DNA of 7,498 nt. Origin: Gammaproteobacteria bacterium. GTDB lineage: Bacteria; Pseudomonadota; Gammaproteobacteria; Steroidobacterales; Steroidobacteraceae. The notes beneath the pieces are model-generated. The model saw only the letters and a list, made by a program, of their open reading frames with translations, ran no database searches and was not told the origin of the DNA. A program made the translations under genes and the position numbers. This document shows, one piece after another, positions 1 to 5,951 of this stretch. The stretch is from the NCBI GenBank assembly GCA_027451085.1, contig DAIDKA010000242.1, positions 1 to 7,498 on the forward strand, written 5' to 3'. Positions within the stretch are counted from its first letter, which is position 1. The number at the start of each line of letters is the position of its first letter.

Positions 1-3000
1 GAAACGCCCGGCTCGTGCATGGTCACGCCGAGGAGCTGCGAGGCGAGTTCCATCGTGGATTTGTTGTGCGTGATGAAGATGAACTGCACGTGGTTCGACA
101 TCTCACGCACGATGTCGCAGAAGCGTCCGACATTGTGCTCATCGAGCGGTGCATCGACCTCATCGAGGAGGCAGAACGGCGCGGGGTTCAGATCGAAGAT
201 GGAGAACACGAGCGCCACGGCCGTGAGCGCCTTCTCCCCGCCCGAGAGCTGGTGGATGGTGCTGTTCTTCTTCCCCGGCGGGCGCGCCATGACCGACACC
301 CCGGCATTGAGCACGTCGTCCCCGACGAGCTCCAAGTACGCGTGTCCGCCGCCGAACAGGCGCGGAAACTTCTCCTTCATGCCGCTGTTGATCTTCTCGA
401 ACGTCTCCTGGAAGCGGCTGCGCGTCTCCTTGTCGATCTTGCCCATCGCCTCCTCGAGGGTGCCAAGGGCGCTGTTGAGATCCGCGAACTGCCGGTCCAG
501 GTACTCCTTGCGCTCGGTCTGCTCCCGCAGTTCGTCGATTGCCGCCAGGTTCACCGAGCCCAGCTTGTCGATGTCGGCGCGCAGGCCGCTGACGGTTTCT
601 TCCCAGCCCGGCACGGTGGCCTCGGGCGTCAACCCCTGATTGATCTCGGCGAGATCGAAGTTCGTGGCGCCGAACTGCTCAGCGATCGACTCGCGGCGCA
701 CGCGCGTCTCCTGCGCGGCCATGCGCGCCTGCTCCATCGCATCGCGCGCCTGCGAGACGCGCCGCTCAGCGGAGCTGCGCGCCGCCTCCAGGGCATGGAT
801 CTGCGCCTCGGCCTCCTCCAGCGCCTGGCGTGCGTCGGCAAGCGCACCCTCCACCTCCAGGCGCCGGGCCAGCAGCGCATCGAGCTTCGCCTGCAGTTCA
901 CCGACCGGCGCATCGCCACCGGCCAGCTCTGCCTCCAGTTCATCGCAGCGGCTCTGCAGCTGGCCGCGCTGCTCGGTCATGCGGCCGAGGCCGACCGTGA
1001 GCTGCTGTTCCTGCGAGCGCCGCGACTCACTGCGGATGGACAGGTCGCGGCTCGCGGCCTGGGCCGCCTGCGAGCGCTGCCGCGCACCCGCAACGGCCTC
1101 GCGGCGCTGCTCGCGCTCGGATTCCAGCTCCGGCCGGCGCGACTCCAGGCCTGAGAGCGCGGCCTGACCGCGGTCGAGGACCTCGCGGGCACGGGCGATG
1201 GCCTCGGATGCCGTCGCGGTCTCGCGCGCCACTTCGATCGCCTCGCTCTCCAGCCGCTCACCACGCGTGCGCAGTTCCTGCGCGCGCGCCCTGGCCGCTT
1301 CCAGCCTGCTGCGTGCATCGGAGTGATCACGGTGCGCAGCCTGGATGGCGGCCTGCAGGCGGTCGCGTTCAGCGTCGGCCTCGGCCTGCGAACGGCGCAC
1401 CGCGGCCAGATCGGCATCCGCCTGCACCACCCTGCCTTCGCGTTGCACCAGCTCGGTACGCAGCCCCTTCAGGCGCTGCTCGCGCTCGATGACGCCGCTA
1501 TGGGGGTCCTGGCCGCGGCTGATACGCATCCAGCCACTGCCCACCCACTCGCCAGTGCGGGTGATGAAGGATTCCCCGGCTCCCAGATGCGCGCGCTGGC
1601 GCAGCGCTTCGCCCAGCGTCTCGCAGGTGCGCACGCAGGCAAGCTGCGCAGCGGCGGCGGCCGGCCCCTTGATGATCTGTGCGGCAAGAGAGCCTCCGGC
1701 GAACACCGACGGGTCGGCGGCCGCGTCCTCCACCATCATCACACGGCCCGAGGACAGCGCGCCCAGCGAGGACTCCACCCCGTCGAGCTGTTCCACGCTG
1801 ACCGCCTCAAGGTAGTCCCCGAGGGCGGTCTCAACCGCTCGTTCCCAGCCCTGCGCCACTTCCAGCTGCTGCGCGACCCGCGGCCGCGAGCCCAGGCCGC
1901 TCCTGCCCAGCCAGTCGTTGACGCCCGAAGCCTTGTGGCTCAACGCAGCCTTCTGCATGGCCTCCAGCGCCACCAGCTCCCCGCGGAGCTTTTCGCGCTC
2001 GCGCCGCGCCTCTTCCAGGCGCTGCTCGGCGGCGCGCTGCTCCTGGCGCAGGTTCTGCGCCCGCGCCTGCACTTCGGACTGGTTGCGCGACACCTCTTCG
2101 GCATGCGCGCGGGTCTGCGCCTCGCGCTCCGCCAGAGCATCCAGCTGTGCACCCCCGTCCTGCGCCGCCAGCTGCTCGCGCTCCACCGACAGCCGTTCGG
2201 AACGCTGGGCCAGGCGGCGCAGCTGCCCGTCCAGCTGTTCCATGCGCGCGCGTTCGACCTGGGTGGCCTGGTTGGCCGAGCTCAGCGAGCGGATGAACTC
2301 CTCCCAGCGCAGCTGCCACTGCGACAGCTGCTGCTCGGTCACGGCCAGCGACTCCCCGGCCGTCTGCTCCGCCTGCGCGGCCTGCGCAAGCGCAGGCGCC
2401 AGCGACTCGATCTCGGCGCGCAGCTGCGACAGCTGCTGTTCATCGCGCGCGATGTGCGCTGCGGTTTCCGCCAGCTGCTCTTTCGCCTTGGCAAGGTCAT
2501 TGCGCTGACGCTCGCGCAGTTCGCGCGTGTGACGCAGCGCCTGCTCGGCGCCGGTGATGTCAGCGCCGAGCTGATAGTGCCGCGCCTGCACGCCGGCAAG
2601 CTGCTCCGCGCGCTCCCCATGCGTGCCGCGCTGCTTCTCCAGCGAGGCCTCGGCGCCACGCTGGTCGGCCAGGGCCGATTGCATGGCGAGATCGCACTCG
2701 CGCATGGCGCCGTCGTGCACCTCCGCACCCGAATCCAGGTCCCGCAGACGCAGCGCGAACAGCTCCGCCACGGCACGGCGTTCCCGCTCCTTCAGCCCCT
2801 GGTACCTGCGCGCGGTGGCGGCCTGGCGCGTCAGGTGGCGGATCTGCTTCTCGACCTCGTCGCGCACGTCCTGCAGGCGCTCGAGGTTCTCGCGGGTGGC
2901 GGATACGCGCGACTCGGTCTCCTTGCGGCGTTCCTTGTAGCGCGAGATGCCGGCGGCTTCCTCGATGAACGCCCGCATGTCCTCGGGCTTGGCCTCGATG

Positions 3001-3455
3001 ACGCGCGAGATCATGCCCTGCTCGATGATGGAGTAACTGCGCGACCCGAGCCCTGTGCCCAGGAACAGCTGGGTGATGTCACGGCGGCGGCAGCGCGCGC
3101 CGTTGATGTAGTAGTTGGAGCTGCCGTCGCGCGACACCACGCGCTTGAGCGACACCTCGTTGTAGCTGGCGTAGGGACCGGTGATGCGCCCGTCGCTGTT
3201 GTCAAACACCAGTTCGACGGAGGCCGCACCCACCGGCTTGCGGTTCACCGAGCCGTTGAACACGACGTCGGCCATGGAATCGCCGCGCAGGTGCTTGGCC
3301 GACAGCTCGCCCATCACCCAGCGCACCGCGTCGATGATGTTGGACTTGCCGCAGCCGTTGGGACCCACGACGCCGGTGAGATTGCTCGGAAAACTGACCG
3401 TGGTCGGATCGACGAAGGATTTGAAACCGGCGAGCTTGATCTTGGTCAGCCGCAT
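1..3455 (-). CDS. smc: Chromosome segregation ATPase SMC (C-terminal end outside window)
   Basis: SMC is the core ATPase of the bacterial SMC-ScpAB condensin, which loads on DNA and organises and segregates newly replicated chromosomes. I translated the minus strand from ATG 3455 to position 1: 1151 codons with no stop or frameshift. The product begins MRLTKIKLAGFKSF. Walker A GPNGCGKS is at residues 31-38. Long Glu/Arg/Gln/Ala-rich coiled coils run about 170-505 and 660-985 and flank a hinge at about 512-655. The C-terminal head carries signature LSGGEK (1070-1075), Walker B CLLDEVDAPLD (D1098, catalytic E1099) and the H-loop ITHNK (H1130). Family members are about 1165-1190 residues, so only some 15-40 are missing. 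The start is fixed by the conserved MRL N-terminus, although no good Shine-Dalgarno precedes it. The gene is divergent from queF. Presence of SMC rather than MukB argues against an enterobacterial or Vibrio-like host. Confidence 0.97.
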   Translation of the reverse strand, partial: MRLTKIKLAGFKSFVDPTTVSFPSNLTGVVGPNGCGKSNIIDAVRWVMGELSAKHLRGDSMADVVFNGSVNRKPVGAASVELVFDNSDGRITGPYASYNEVSLKRVVSRDGSSNYYINGARCRRRDITQLFLGTGLGSRSYSIIEQGMISRVIEAKPEDMRAFIEEAAGISRYKERRKETESRVSATRENLERLQDVRDEVEKQIRHLTRQAATARRYQGLKERERRAVAELFALRLRDLDSGAEVHDGAMRECDLAMQSALADQRGAEASLEKQRGTHGERAEQLAGVQARHYQLGADITGAEQALRHTRELRERQRNDLAKAKEQLAETAAHIARDEQQLSQLRAEIESLAPALAQAAQAEQTAGESLAVTEQQLSQWQLRWEEFIRSLSSANQATQVERARMEQLDGQLRRLAQRSERLSVEREQLAAQDGGAQLDALAEREAQTRAHAEEVSRNQSEVQARAQNLRQEQRAAEQRLEEARREREKLRGELVALEAMQKAALSHKASGVNDWLGRSGLGSRPRVAQQLEVAQGWERAVETALGDYLEAVSVEQLDGVESSLGALSSGRVMMVEDAAADPSVFAGGSLAAQIIKGPAAAAAQLACVRTCETLGEALRQRAHLGAGESFITRTGEWVGSGWMRISRGQDPHSGVIEREQRLKGLRTELVQREGRVVQADADLAAVRRSQAEADAERDRLQAAIQAAHRDHSDARSRLEAARARAQELRTRGERLESEAIEVARETATASEAIARAREVLDRGQAALSGLESRRPELESEREQRREAVAGARQRSQAAQAASRDLSIRSESRRSQEQQLTVGLGRMTEQRGQLQSRCDELEAELAGGDAPVGELQAKLDALLARRLEVEGALADARQALEEAEAQIHALEAARSSAERRVSQARDAMEQARMAAQETRVRRESIAEQFGATNFDLAEINQGLTPEATVPGWEETVSGLRADIDKLGSVNLAAIDELREQTERKEYLDRQFADLNSALGTLEEAMGKIDKETRSRFQETFEKINSGMKEKFPRLFGGGHAYLELVGDDVLNAGVSVMARPPGKKNSTIHQLSGGEKALTAVALVFSIFDLNPAPFCLLDEVDAPLDEHNVGRFCDIVREMSNHVQFIFITHNKSTMELASQLLGVTMHEPGV

Positions 3456-3527
3456 CTTGTGTCTACCAGGAGATTCCCCTAAGAATTGATGACCCGGCGC
3501 GCCTTGCAGGCCACGCGGGTGCGGGCA

Positions 3528-3536
3528 TGATAAAAT
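3528..3536 (+). promoter_or_regulatory. Extended -10 promoter for queF
   Basis: TGATAAAAT matches the extended -10 form TGnTATAAT with one mismatch. No -35 box sits at the standard distance: TTGCAG at 3504-3509 is 21 bp upstream, too far, but extended -10 promoters often do without one. Transcription would begin around 3542-3545, only about 5-8 nt before the queF ATG at 3550, so the mRNA would be almost leaderless. The element overlaps the candidate smc -10 box on the other strand. Confidence 0.5.
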
Positions 3537-3559
3537 ATCCGGACACATCATGCCTTCAA
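3532..3559 (-). promoter_or_regulatory. Candidate smc promoter
   Basis: Reading the minus strand, TTGAAG (3559-3554, four of six matches to TTGACA) is followed after 16 bp by TATTTT (3537-3532, four of six matches to TATAAT). The predicted transcript would start near 3525 and give a leader of about 70 nt. The -35 box lies inside the first codons of queF, and the -10 box overlaps the plus-strand queF -10 box. This is a weak consensus match, placed mainly because the AT-rich patch is the only one in the gap. Confidence 0.35.
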
Positions 3560-3936
3560 GACCTGGTACAGAACTCGAGACCTTCCCCAGCCCGGCGGCA
3601 GCGGACTACACCATCCGCATGACGCTGCCGGAGTTCACGTGCCTGTGCCCGAAGACGGGCCAGCCGGATTTCGCCACCCTGGAGCTGGAATACGTCCCGG
3701 ACCGGCTGTGCGTGGAACTTAAATCCCTGAAGCTCTATATCTGGGCCTTCCGCGACCGCGGTGCCTTCCACGAGGCCGTGACCAACGAGATCGCCGACCA
3801 CCTGGCGGGAACCCTCTCCCCGCGCTTCCTGCGCCTGATGGCGAAATTCAACGTCCGCGGCGGCATCTACACCAGTGTGGTGGTGGAGCGCCGCAAACCC
3901 GGCTGGGCCGCCCCCGCCCCGGTCGCCCTGCCCTGA
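3550..3936 (+). CDS. queF: NADPH-dependent 7-cyano-7-deazaguanine (preQ0) reductase, unimodular type I QueF
   Basis: QueF reduces the nitrile of preQ0 to the aminomethyl group of preQ1 with NADPH in the cytosol. preQ1 is the base then inserted into tRNA on the way to queuosine. The 128-residue product has FTCLCPKTGQPDF (29-41), with nucleophile C33 and catalytic D40, followed by the QueF motif ELKSLKLY (56-63) and E75 in AFHE. Spacing C33-D40-E75 matches C55-D62-E97 of Bacillus subtilis QueF as I recall it. The length and single module make this the short type I form, not the roughly 280-residue bimodular type of E. coli. ATG 3550 is chosen because LETFPSP (9-15) is part of the family N-terminus and the next ATG (codon 24) would remove it. 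A short GGA (3541-3543) is the only ribosome-site candidate. The gene is divergent from smc and 113 bp before dksA. Confidence 0.95.
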   Translation: MPSRPGTELETFPSPAAADYTIRMTLPEFTCLCPKTGQPDFATLELEYVPDRLCVELKSLKLYIWAFRDRGAFHEAVTNEIADHLAGTLSPRFLRLMAKFNVRGGIYTSVVVERRKPGWAAPAPVALP

Positions 3937-4001
3937 GCTTCCCGCGACCCGCGGATTGCGGGCATCCATCACACATCCCTGTACTCCCCTGAGAGCGCCG
4001 G

Positions 4002-4007
4002 TATAAT
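4002..4007 (+). promoter_or_regulatory. Consensus -10 box of dksA promoter
   Basis: TATAAT is a perfect sigma-70 -10 hexamer in the queF-dksA gap. The sequence 16-18 bp upstream (around 3978-3985) has no good -35 match, and no TG extension is present. The stretch between the -10 box and the expected start (CCCGCGT, 4008-4014) is GC-rich. Such discriminators are typical of promoters inhibited by ppGpp and DksA, and dksA is negatively autoregulated in E. coli. The predicted leader is about 36 nt. Promoter identity is likely; regulation is inference. Confidence 0.6.
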
Positions 4008-4037
4008 CCCGCGTCCTTCGTCACACCCGTCACTTTT

Positions 4038-4042
4038 GAGGG
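4038..4042 (+). promoter_or_regulatory. Ribosome binding site of dksA
   Basis: GAGGG lies seven bases before ATG 4050. It supports that start, and therefore supports the long N-terminal extension of DksA being translated. Confidence 0.65.
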
Positions 4043-4049
4043 TCGGCTG

Positions 4050-4847
4050 ATGTCCGCCAAGAAGTCTGCACCCAAGCCTGTAGCCAAAGCCAAGAAAGCG
4101 GCCGGCCGGCCGGCCCCGGCTGCTGCTGCCCGCAAGGTGACCGCCGCGCACAAGCCGGCGGAAAAGCCCAAGCCCGGCGCAAGCCCGGCCTCGAAGACAA
4201 AGACCCCCCTCACGGCGCGCAAACCCGCGGTCGCCGCCCCTGCCCCGGGTGCCCCGGCTGCGCAAGCCGCTGCGGTTGCTCCCGCAGCTAGGGTCTCCCG
4301 GCAGGCACCGCCGGCACCCCGCGCCGCAGAAGCCCAGATGTCCCCTTCCACACGGATTCCCACGTTGCAGACTGACTCTGACGATAACGACGCCATCGAA
4401 CCGGGCAGCCTCCTGGCCGGCCCGCGCAATGTCCAGCCCTACATCGCCAAGCGTGGCGAGCAGTACATGAGCAAGGAGCAGTCGGAACACTTCCGGCAGA
4501 TCCTGCAGAGCTGGAAGCGCGACCTGATGGAAGAGGTCGACCGTACCGTCACCCACATGAAGGACGAGGCGGCGAACTTCCCGGACCCCAACGATCGCGC
4601 CACCCAGGAAGAGGAATTCTCCCTGGAACTGCGCACCCGCGACCGCGAGCGCAAACTGATCCGCAAGATCGAAGAAGCGCTCAAGCGTATCGAGGACGGC
4701 AGCTACGGCTATTGCCTGGAAACCGGCGAGGAAATCGGCGTCAAGCGGCTGGAAGCCCGCCCTGTTGCCACACTGAGCATCGAAGCCCAGGAACGGCGTG
4801 AGCGGCGTGAACGCCAGTACGGCGACCGCGACGACCGCTACCGCTGA
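4050..4847 (+). CDS. dksA: RNA polymerase-binding transcription factor DksA, cysteine-poor with long N-terminal extension
   Basis: DksA enters the RNA polymerase secondary channel and, with ppGpp, represses rRNA promoters and activates amino-acid promoters. The protein has 265 residues against 151 in E. coli. Residues 1 to about 108 are an added Ala/Pro/Lys-rich low-complexity tail ending in an acidic patch (109-114). The conserved core runs from about 125: coiled coil about 141-216, with tip FPDPNDRA retaining D179, D182 and A184 (E. coli D71, D74, A76), then a globular domain. Of the zinc cysteines (E. coli 114, 117, 135, 138) only C222 remains; the others are T225, S243 and A246, as in zinc-independent DksA2-type proteins. 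The C-terminus is a highly charged RRERRERQYGDRDDRYR helix/tail. It follows queF and overlaps gluQRS by 50 nt. The gluQRS linkage suggests this is the main housekeeping DksA, although a second copy elsewhere cannot be excluded. Confidence 0.95.
   Translation: MSAKKSAPKPVAKAKKAAGRPAPAAAARKVTAAHKPAEKPKPGASPASKTKTPLTARKPAVAAPAPGAPAAQAAAVAPAARVSRQAPPAPRAAEAQMSPSTRIPTLQTDSDDNDAIEPGSLLAGPRNVQPYIAKRGEQYMSKEQSEHFRQILQSWKRDLMEEVDRTVTHMKDEAANFPDPNDRATQEEEFSLELRTRDRERKLIRKIEEALKRIEDGSYGYCLETGEEIGVKRLEARPVATLSIEAQERRERRERQYGDRDDRYR
4269..4288. repeat. Perfect 7-bp inverted repeat inside dksA extension
   Basis: GCTGCGG (4269-4275) and CCGCAGC (4282-4288) are perfect inverted arms separated by six bases, within the codons for the Ala-rich linker. 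No T-run follows, so it is not a canonical terminator. In such GC-rich repetitive coding sequence it may be chance. Confidence 0.4.
4789..4792 (+). promoter_or_regulatory. Ribosome binding site deciding the gluQRS start
   Basis: AGGA lies inside dksA, five bases before GTG 4798 and 14 bases before the only other in-frame start, GTG 4807. The spacing favours 4798. An in-frame TGA at 4774-4776 rules out anything further upstream. Confidence 0.55.
4795..4812 (+). repeat. Two 9-bp tandem repeats carrying both possible gluQRS start codons
   Basis: CGGCGTGAG (4795-4803) is followed directly by CGGCGTGAA (4804-4812). In the dksA frame the repeat encodes RRE-RRE. In the gluQRS frame each copy supplies a GTG, at 4798 and 4807. 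The duplication may have created one of the two starts. Confidence 0.75.
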
Positions 4848-5778
4848 CAGCCCGGCCCCCGGCCACACCGGCCGGCAACCACCCGGGGGCGATGCGGACA
4901 GCTCACGCACGGGGCGGTTTGCCCCCTCCCCGACGGGCCCCCTGCACATAGGTTCGGTGCTGGCTGCCTTGGGCAGCTGGCTCGATGCCCGCCAGCGCGG
5001 AGGCCGCTGGCTGCTGCGCATCGAGGATCTCGACACTCCGCGGGTCATTCCTGAGGCAGCCGGGACGATGCTGCGCACCCTCGATGCATTGGGGCTCGAG
5101 TGGGACGGAGTGGTCGAATACCAGAGCCGCAACCAGGACAGGTACCGGGCCGCCCTGCAGACCCTGAAGGACAGCGGCCGGGTGTTCGAGTGCAGCTGCT
5201 CGCGCCGCGAACTGGCGGGCGCCGATACCGGCTATCCAGGTACCTGCCGGGACGGCCCGGTCCGTCCCGGACCCACCGCCGTGCGCTTGCGCCTGGACCC
5301 GGGGGAACTGTGCTTCGATGACCGGGTGCAAGGCCGTTGCAGCTATCGCCTGGAACAACTGGGCGACGTCGTGATCCGCCGGCGCGACGGCCTGTTTGCC
5401 TACCAGCTGGCCGTGGTCGTGGATGACGCCCACCAGGGGGTCACTGACGTCGTACGCGGCGCGGATCTGCTCGACAGCACACCCTGGCAGATGCAGCTGC
5501 AGCGCGCACTGGGGTTGCCGCAGCCCCGTTATGCACACCTGCCGGTGGTCGTCGATCCAGGCGGGGCCAAGCTGGCCAAGTCACGGCATGCCGTACCAGC
5601 CGACACCACCCGTCCGGGTGCCGTGCTGCTGCAGGCGCTGAAACTGCTACGCCAAAGGCCGCCAGCAGAGCTTGCGGGGCTGCCACCCGCCCAAGTCCTG
5701 GCCTGGGCGGTACCAAACTGGAATCCCTCTGCCATACAGGGACTTGCCAGCATTCCTTGCGACGTCGCCACGGCGTAA
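4798..5778 (+). CDS. gluQ: Glutamyl-queuosine tRNA(Asp) synthetase
   Basis: GluQRS is a truncated paralogue of glutamyl-tRNA synthetase. It activates glutamate with ATP and attaches it to queuosine at position 34 of tRNA-Asp, needing no anticodon-binding domain. The 326-residue product shows the class I catalytic core only: RFAPSPTGPLHIGS (40-53, HIGH-like), RIEDLDTPR (74-82), zinc ligands C132, C134, Y146 and C150 as in the E. coli enzyme, GLFAYQLAVVVDD (198-210), and KLAKS (258-262, KMSKS-like). Full GluRS is over 450 residues, so this is not the housekeeping synthetase. GTG 4798 is used because no ATG occurs before codon 91. This leaves about 39 Ala/Thr/Pro-rich residues ahead of the core, against about eight in E. 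coli. The gene overlaps dksA by 50 nt, implying one transcript and translational coupling. No clear terminator separates it from dksA. Confidence 0.95.
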   Translation: MSGVNASTATATTATADSPAPGHTGRQPPGGDADSSRTGRFAPSPTGPLHIGSVLAALGSWLDARQRGGRWLLRIEDLDTPRVIPEAAGTMLRTLDALGLEWDGVVEYQSRNQDRYRAALQTLKDSGRVFECSCSRRELAGADTGYPGTCRDGPVRPGPTAVRLRLDPGELCFDDRVQGRCSYRLEQLGDVVIRRRDGLFAYQLAVVVDDAHQGVTDVVRGADLLDSTPWQMQLQRALGLPQPRYAHLPVVVDPGGAKLAKSRHAVPADTTRPGAVLLQALKLLRQRPPAELAGLPPAQVLAWAVPNWNPSAIQGLASIPCDVATA

Positions 5779-5812
5779 GGCCCTGGCCGGCGGGACGTCG
5801 AGTTGCGGCGGG

Positions 5813-5832
5813 GCTGCAAAATTCATGGCAGC
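5813..5832. promoter_or_regulatory. Inverted repeat GCTGC-N10-GCAGC upstream of phaR
   Basis: GCTGC (5813-5817) and GCAGC (5828-5832) are inverted arms ten bases apart, around an AT-rich centre (AAAATTCAT). TGC-rich dyads of CTGC/GCAG type are reported targets of PhaR in Paracoccus. The spacing here is wider than the three or four bases usually described, so a role as operator is only possible. Confidence 0.3.
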
Positions 5833-5838
5833 AATTGT

Positions 5839-5856
5839 TACAAGTCAGTGCTTGTA
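5839..5856. repeat. Perfect inverted repeat TACAAG-N6-CTTGTA
   Basis: Six-base arms (5839-5844 and 5851-5856) flank TCAGTG. It is followed closely by GTAC-TAAG-GTAC (5854-5865) and CACT-N6-AGTG (5867-5880). The cluster lies 61-102 bp after the gluQRS stop and has no T-run. It could be an operator, or part of a processed or weakly terminating structure. I recognise no specific regulator site. Confidence 0.4.
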
Positions 5857-5896
5857 CTAAGGTACTCACTTGAGGGAGTGGTGCTGGAACACCGGC

Positions 5897-5908
5897 CTGC
5901 GGGTGCAG
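5897..5908. promoter_or_regulatory. CTGC-N4-GCAG palindrome, possible PhaR autoregulatory site
   Basis: CTGCGGGTGCAG fits the CTGC-N3-4-GCAG form described for PhaR binding in Paracoccus denitrificans, where PhaR represses its own gene. It lies 44 bp before the chosen phaR ATG. The match is seen in the sequence; its function is inference, and such a short GC-rich palindrome can occur by chance. Confidence 0.4.
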
Positions 5909-5919
5909 CAATGCACCTG
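5900..5919 (+). promoter_or_regulatory. GNRA-capped hairpin in phaR leader
   Basis: GGTGCA (5902-5907) pairs perfectly with TGCACC (5912-5917) around a GCAA tetraloop. A G-U pair (5901/5918) and a C-G pair (5900/5919) extend it to eight pairs. It ends just before GGAG (5921-5924) and about 30 bases before ATG 5952, so in RNA it could affect translation start. It partly overlaps the CTGC-N4-GCAG palindrome. Confidence 0.5.
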
Positions 5920-5941
5920 TGGAGTACAAAAATCAAATGAC

Positions 5942-5946
5942 GGGGG
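5942..5946 (+). promoter_or_regulatory. Ribosome binding site favouring the phaR start at 5952
   Basis: GGGGG sits five bases before ATG 5952 and can pair with CCUCC through one G-U wobble. The rival ATG 5937 has GGAG (5921-5924) 12 bases upstream, which is long. GTG 5919 has no site. Confidence 0.4.
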
Positions 5947-5951
5947 CTTAC

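Noticed and set aside
629..2776. Several minus-strand open frames of 70-162 codons within smc.
   Set aside because: They are in the two other frames from the real SMC frame, which is uninterrupted from 3455 to 1.
15..3482. Two long plus-strand open frames (15-1154 and 1323-3482, 379 and 719 codons) opposite smc.
   Set aside because: They are read in codon register with smc on the other strand. The minus strand encodes a complete, motif-perfect SMC through the whole interval. The antisense products are Arg/Leu/His-rich with no recognisable domain, as expected in high-GC coding DNA.
3510..3549. preQ1 riboswitch before queF.
   Set aside because: The gap upstream of queF is short, and the predicted leader is only a few bases. 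No preQ1-type stem with an A-rich tail is present.
3948..3962. CCCGC-GGATT-GCGGG hairpin after queF as a terminator.
   Set aside because: The stem is only five pairs and the following sequence (CATCCATCACACA) has no U-tract. It is too weak to call.
4084..4200. Short CCGG and AAGCCCGGC repeats in dksA as a mobile or recombination repeat.
   Set aside because: They follow from low-complexity Ala/Pro/Lys/Gly coding in a high-GC genome and have no regular unit or flanking duplication.
3969..5132. 387-codon minus-strand open frame across dksA and the start of gluQRS.
   Set aside because: dksA and gluQRS on the plus strand carry clear family motifs. The antisense product is Gly/Arg/Ala-rich and resembles nothing I know.
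4798..5778. Housekeeping glutamyl-tRNA synthetase.
   Set aside because: The protein is 326 residues, lacks the anticodon-binding domain and has the C-x-C...Y-x3-C zinc site and KLAKS loop of GluQRS.
5826..5841. Sigma-54 promoter (TGGCAG...TTGTTA) before phaR.
   Set aside because: The GG and GC dinucleotides are not at the required spacing; the second element has TA instead of GC.
5803..5863. Sigma-70 promoter for phaR.
   Set aside because: The best pairs (such as TTGTTA 5835-5840 with TAAGGT 5858-5863 at 17 bp) match only four and three of six positions, which is not enough to report.
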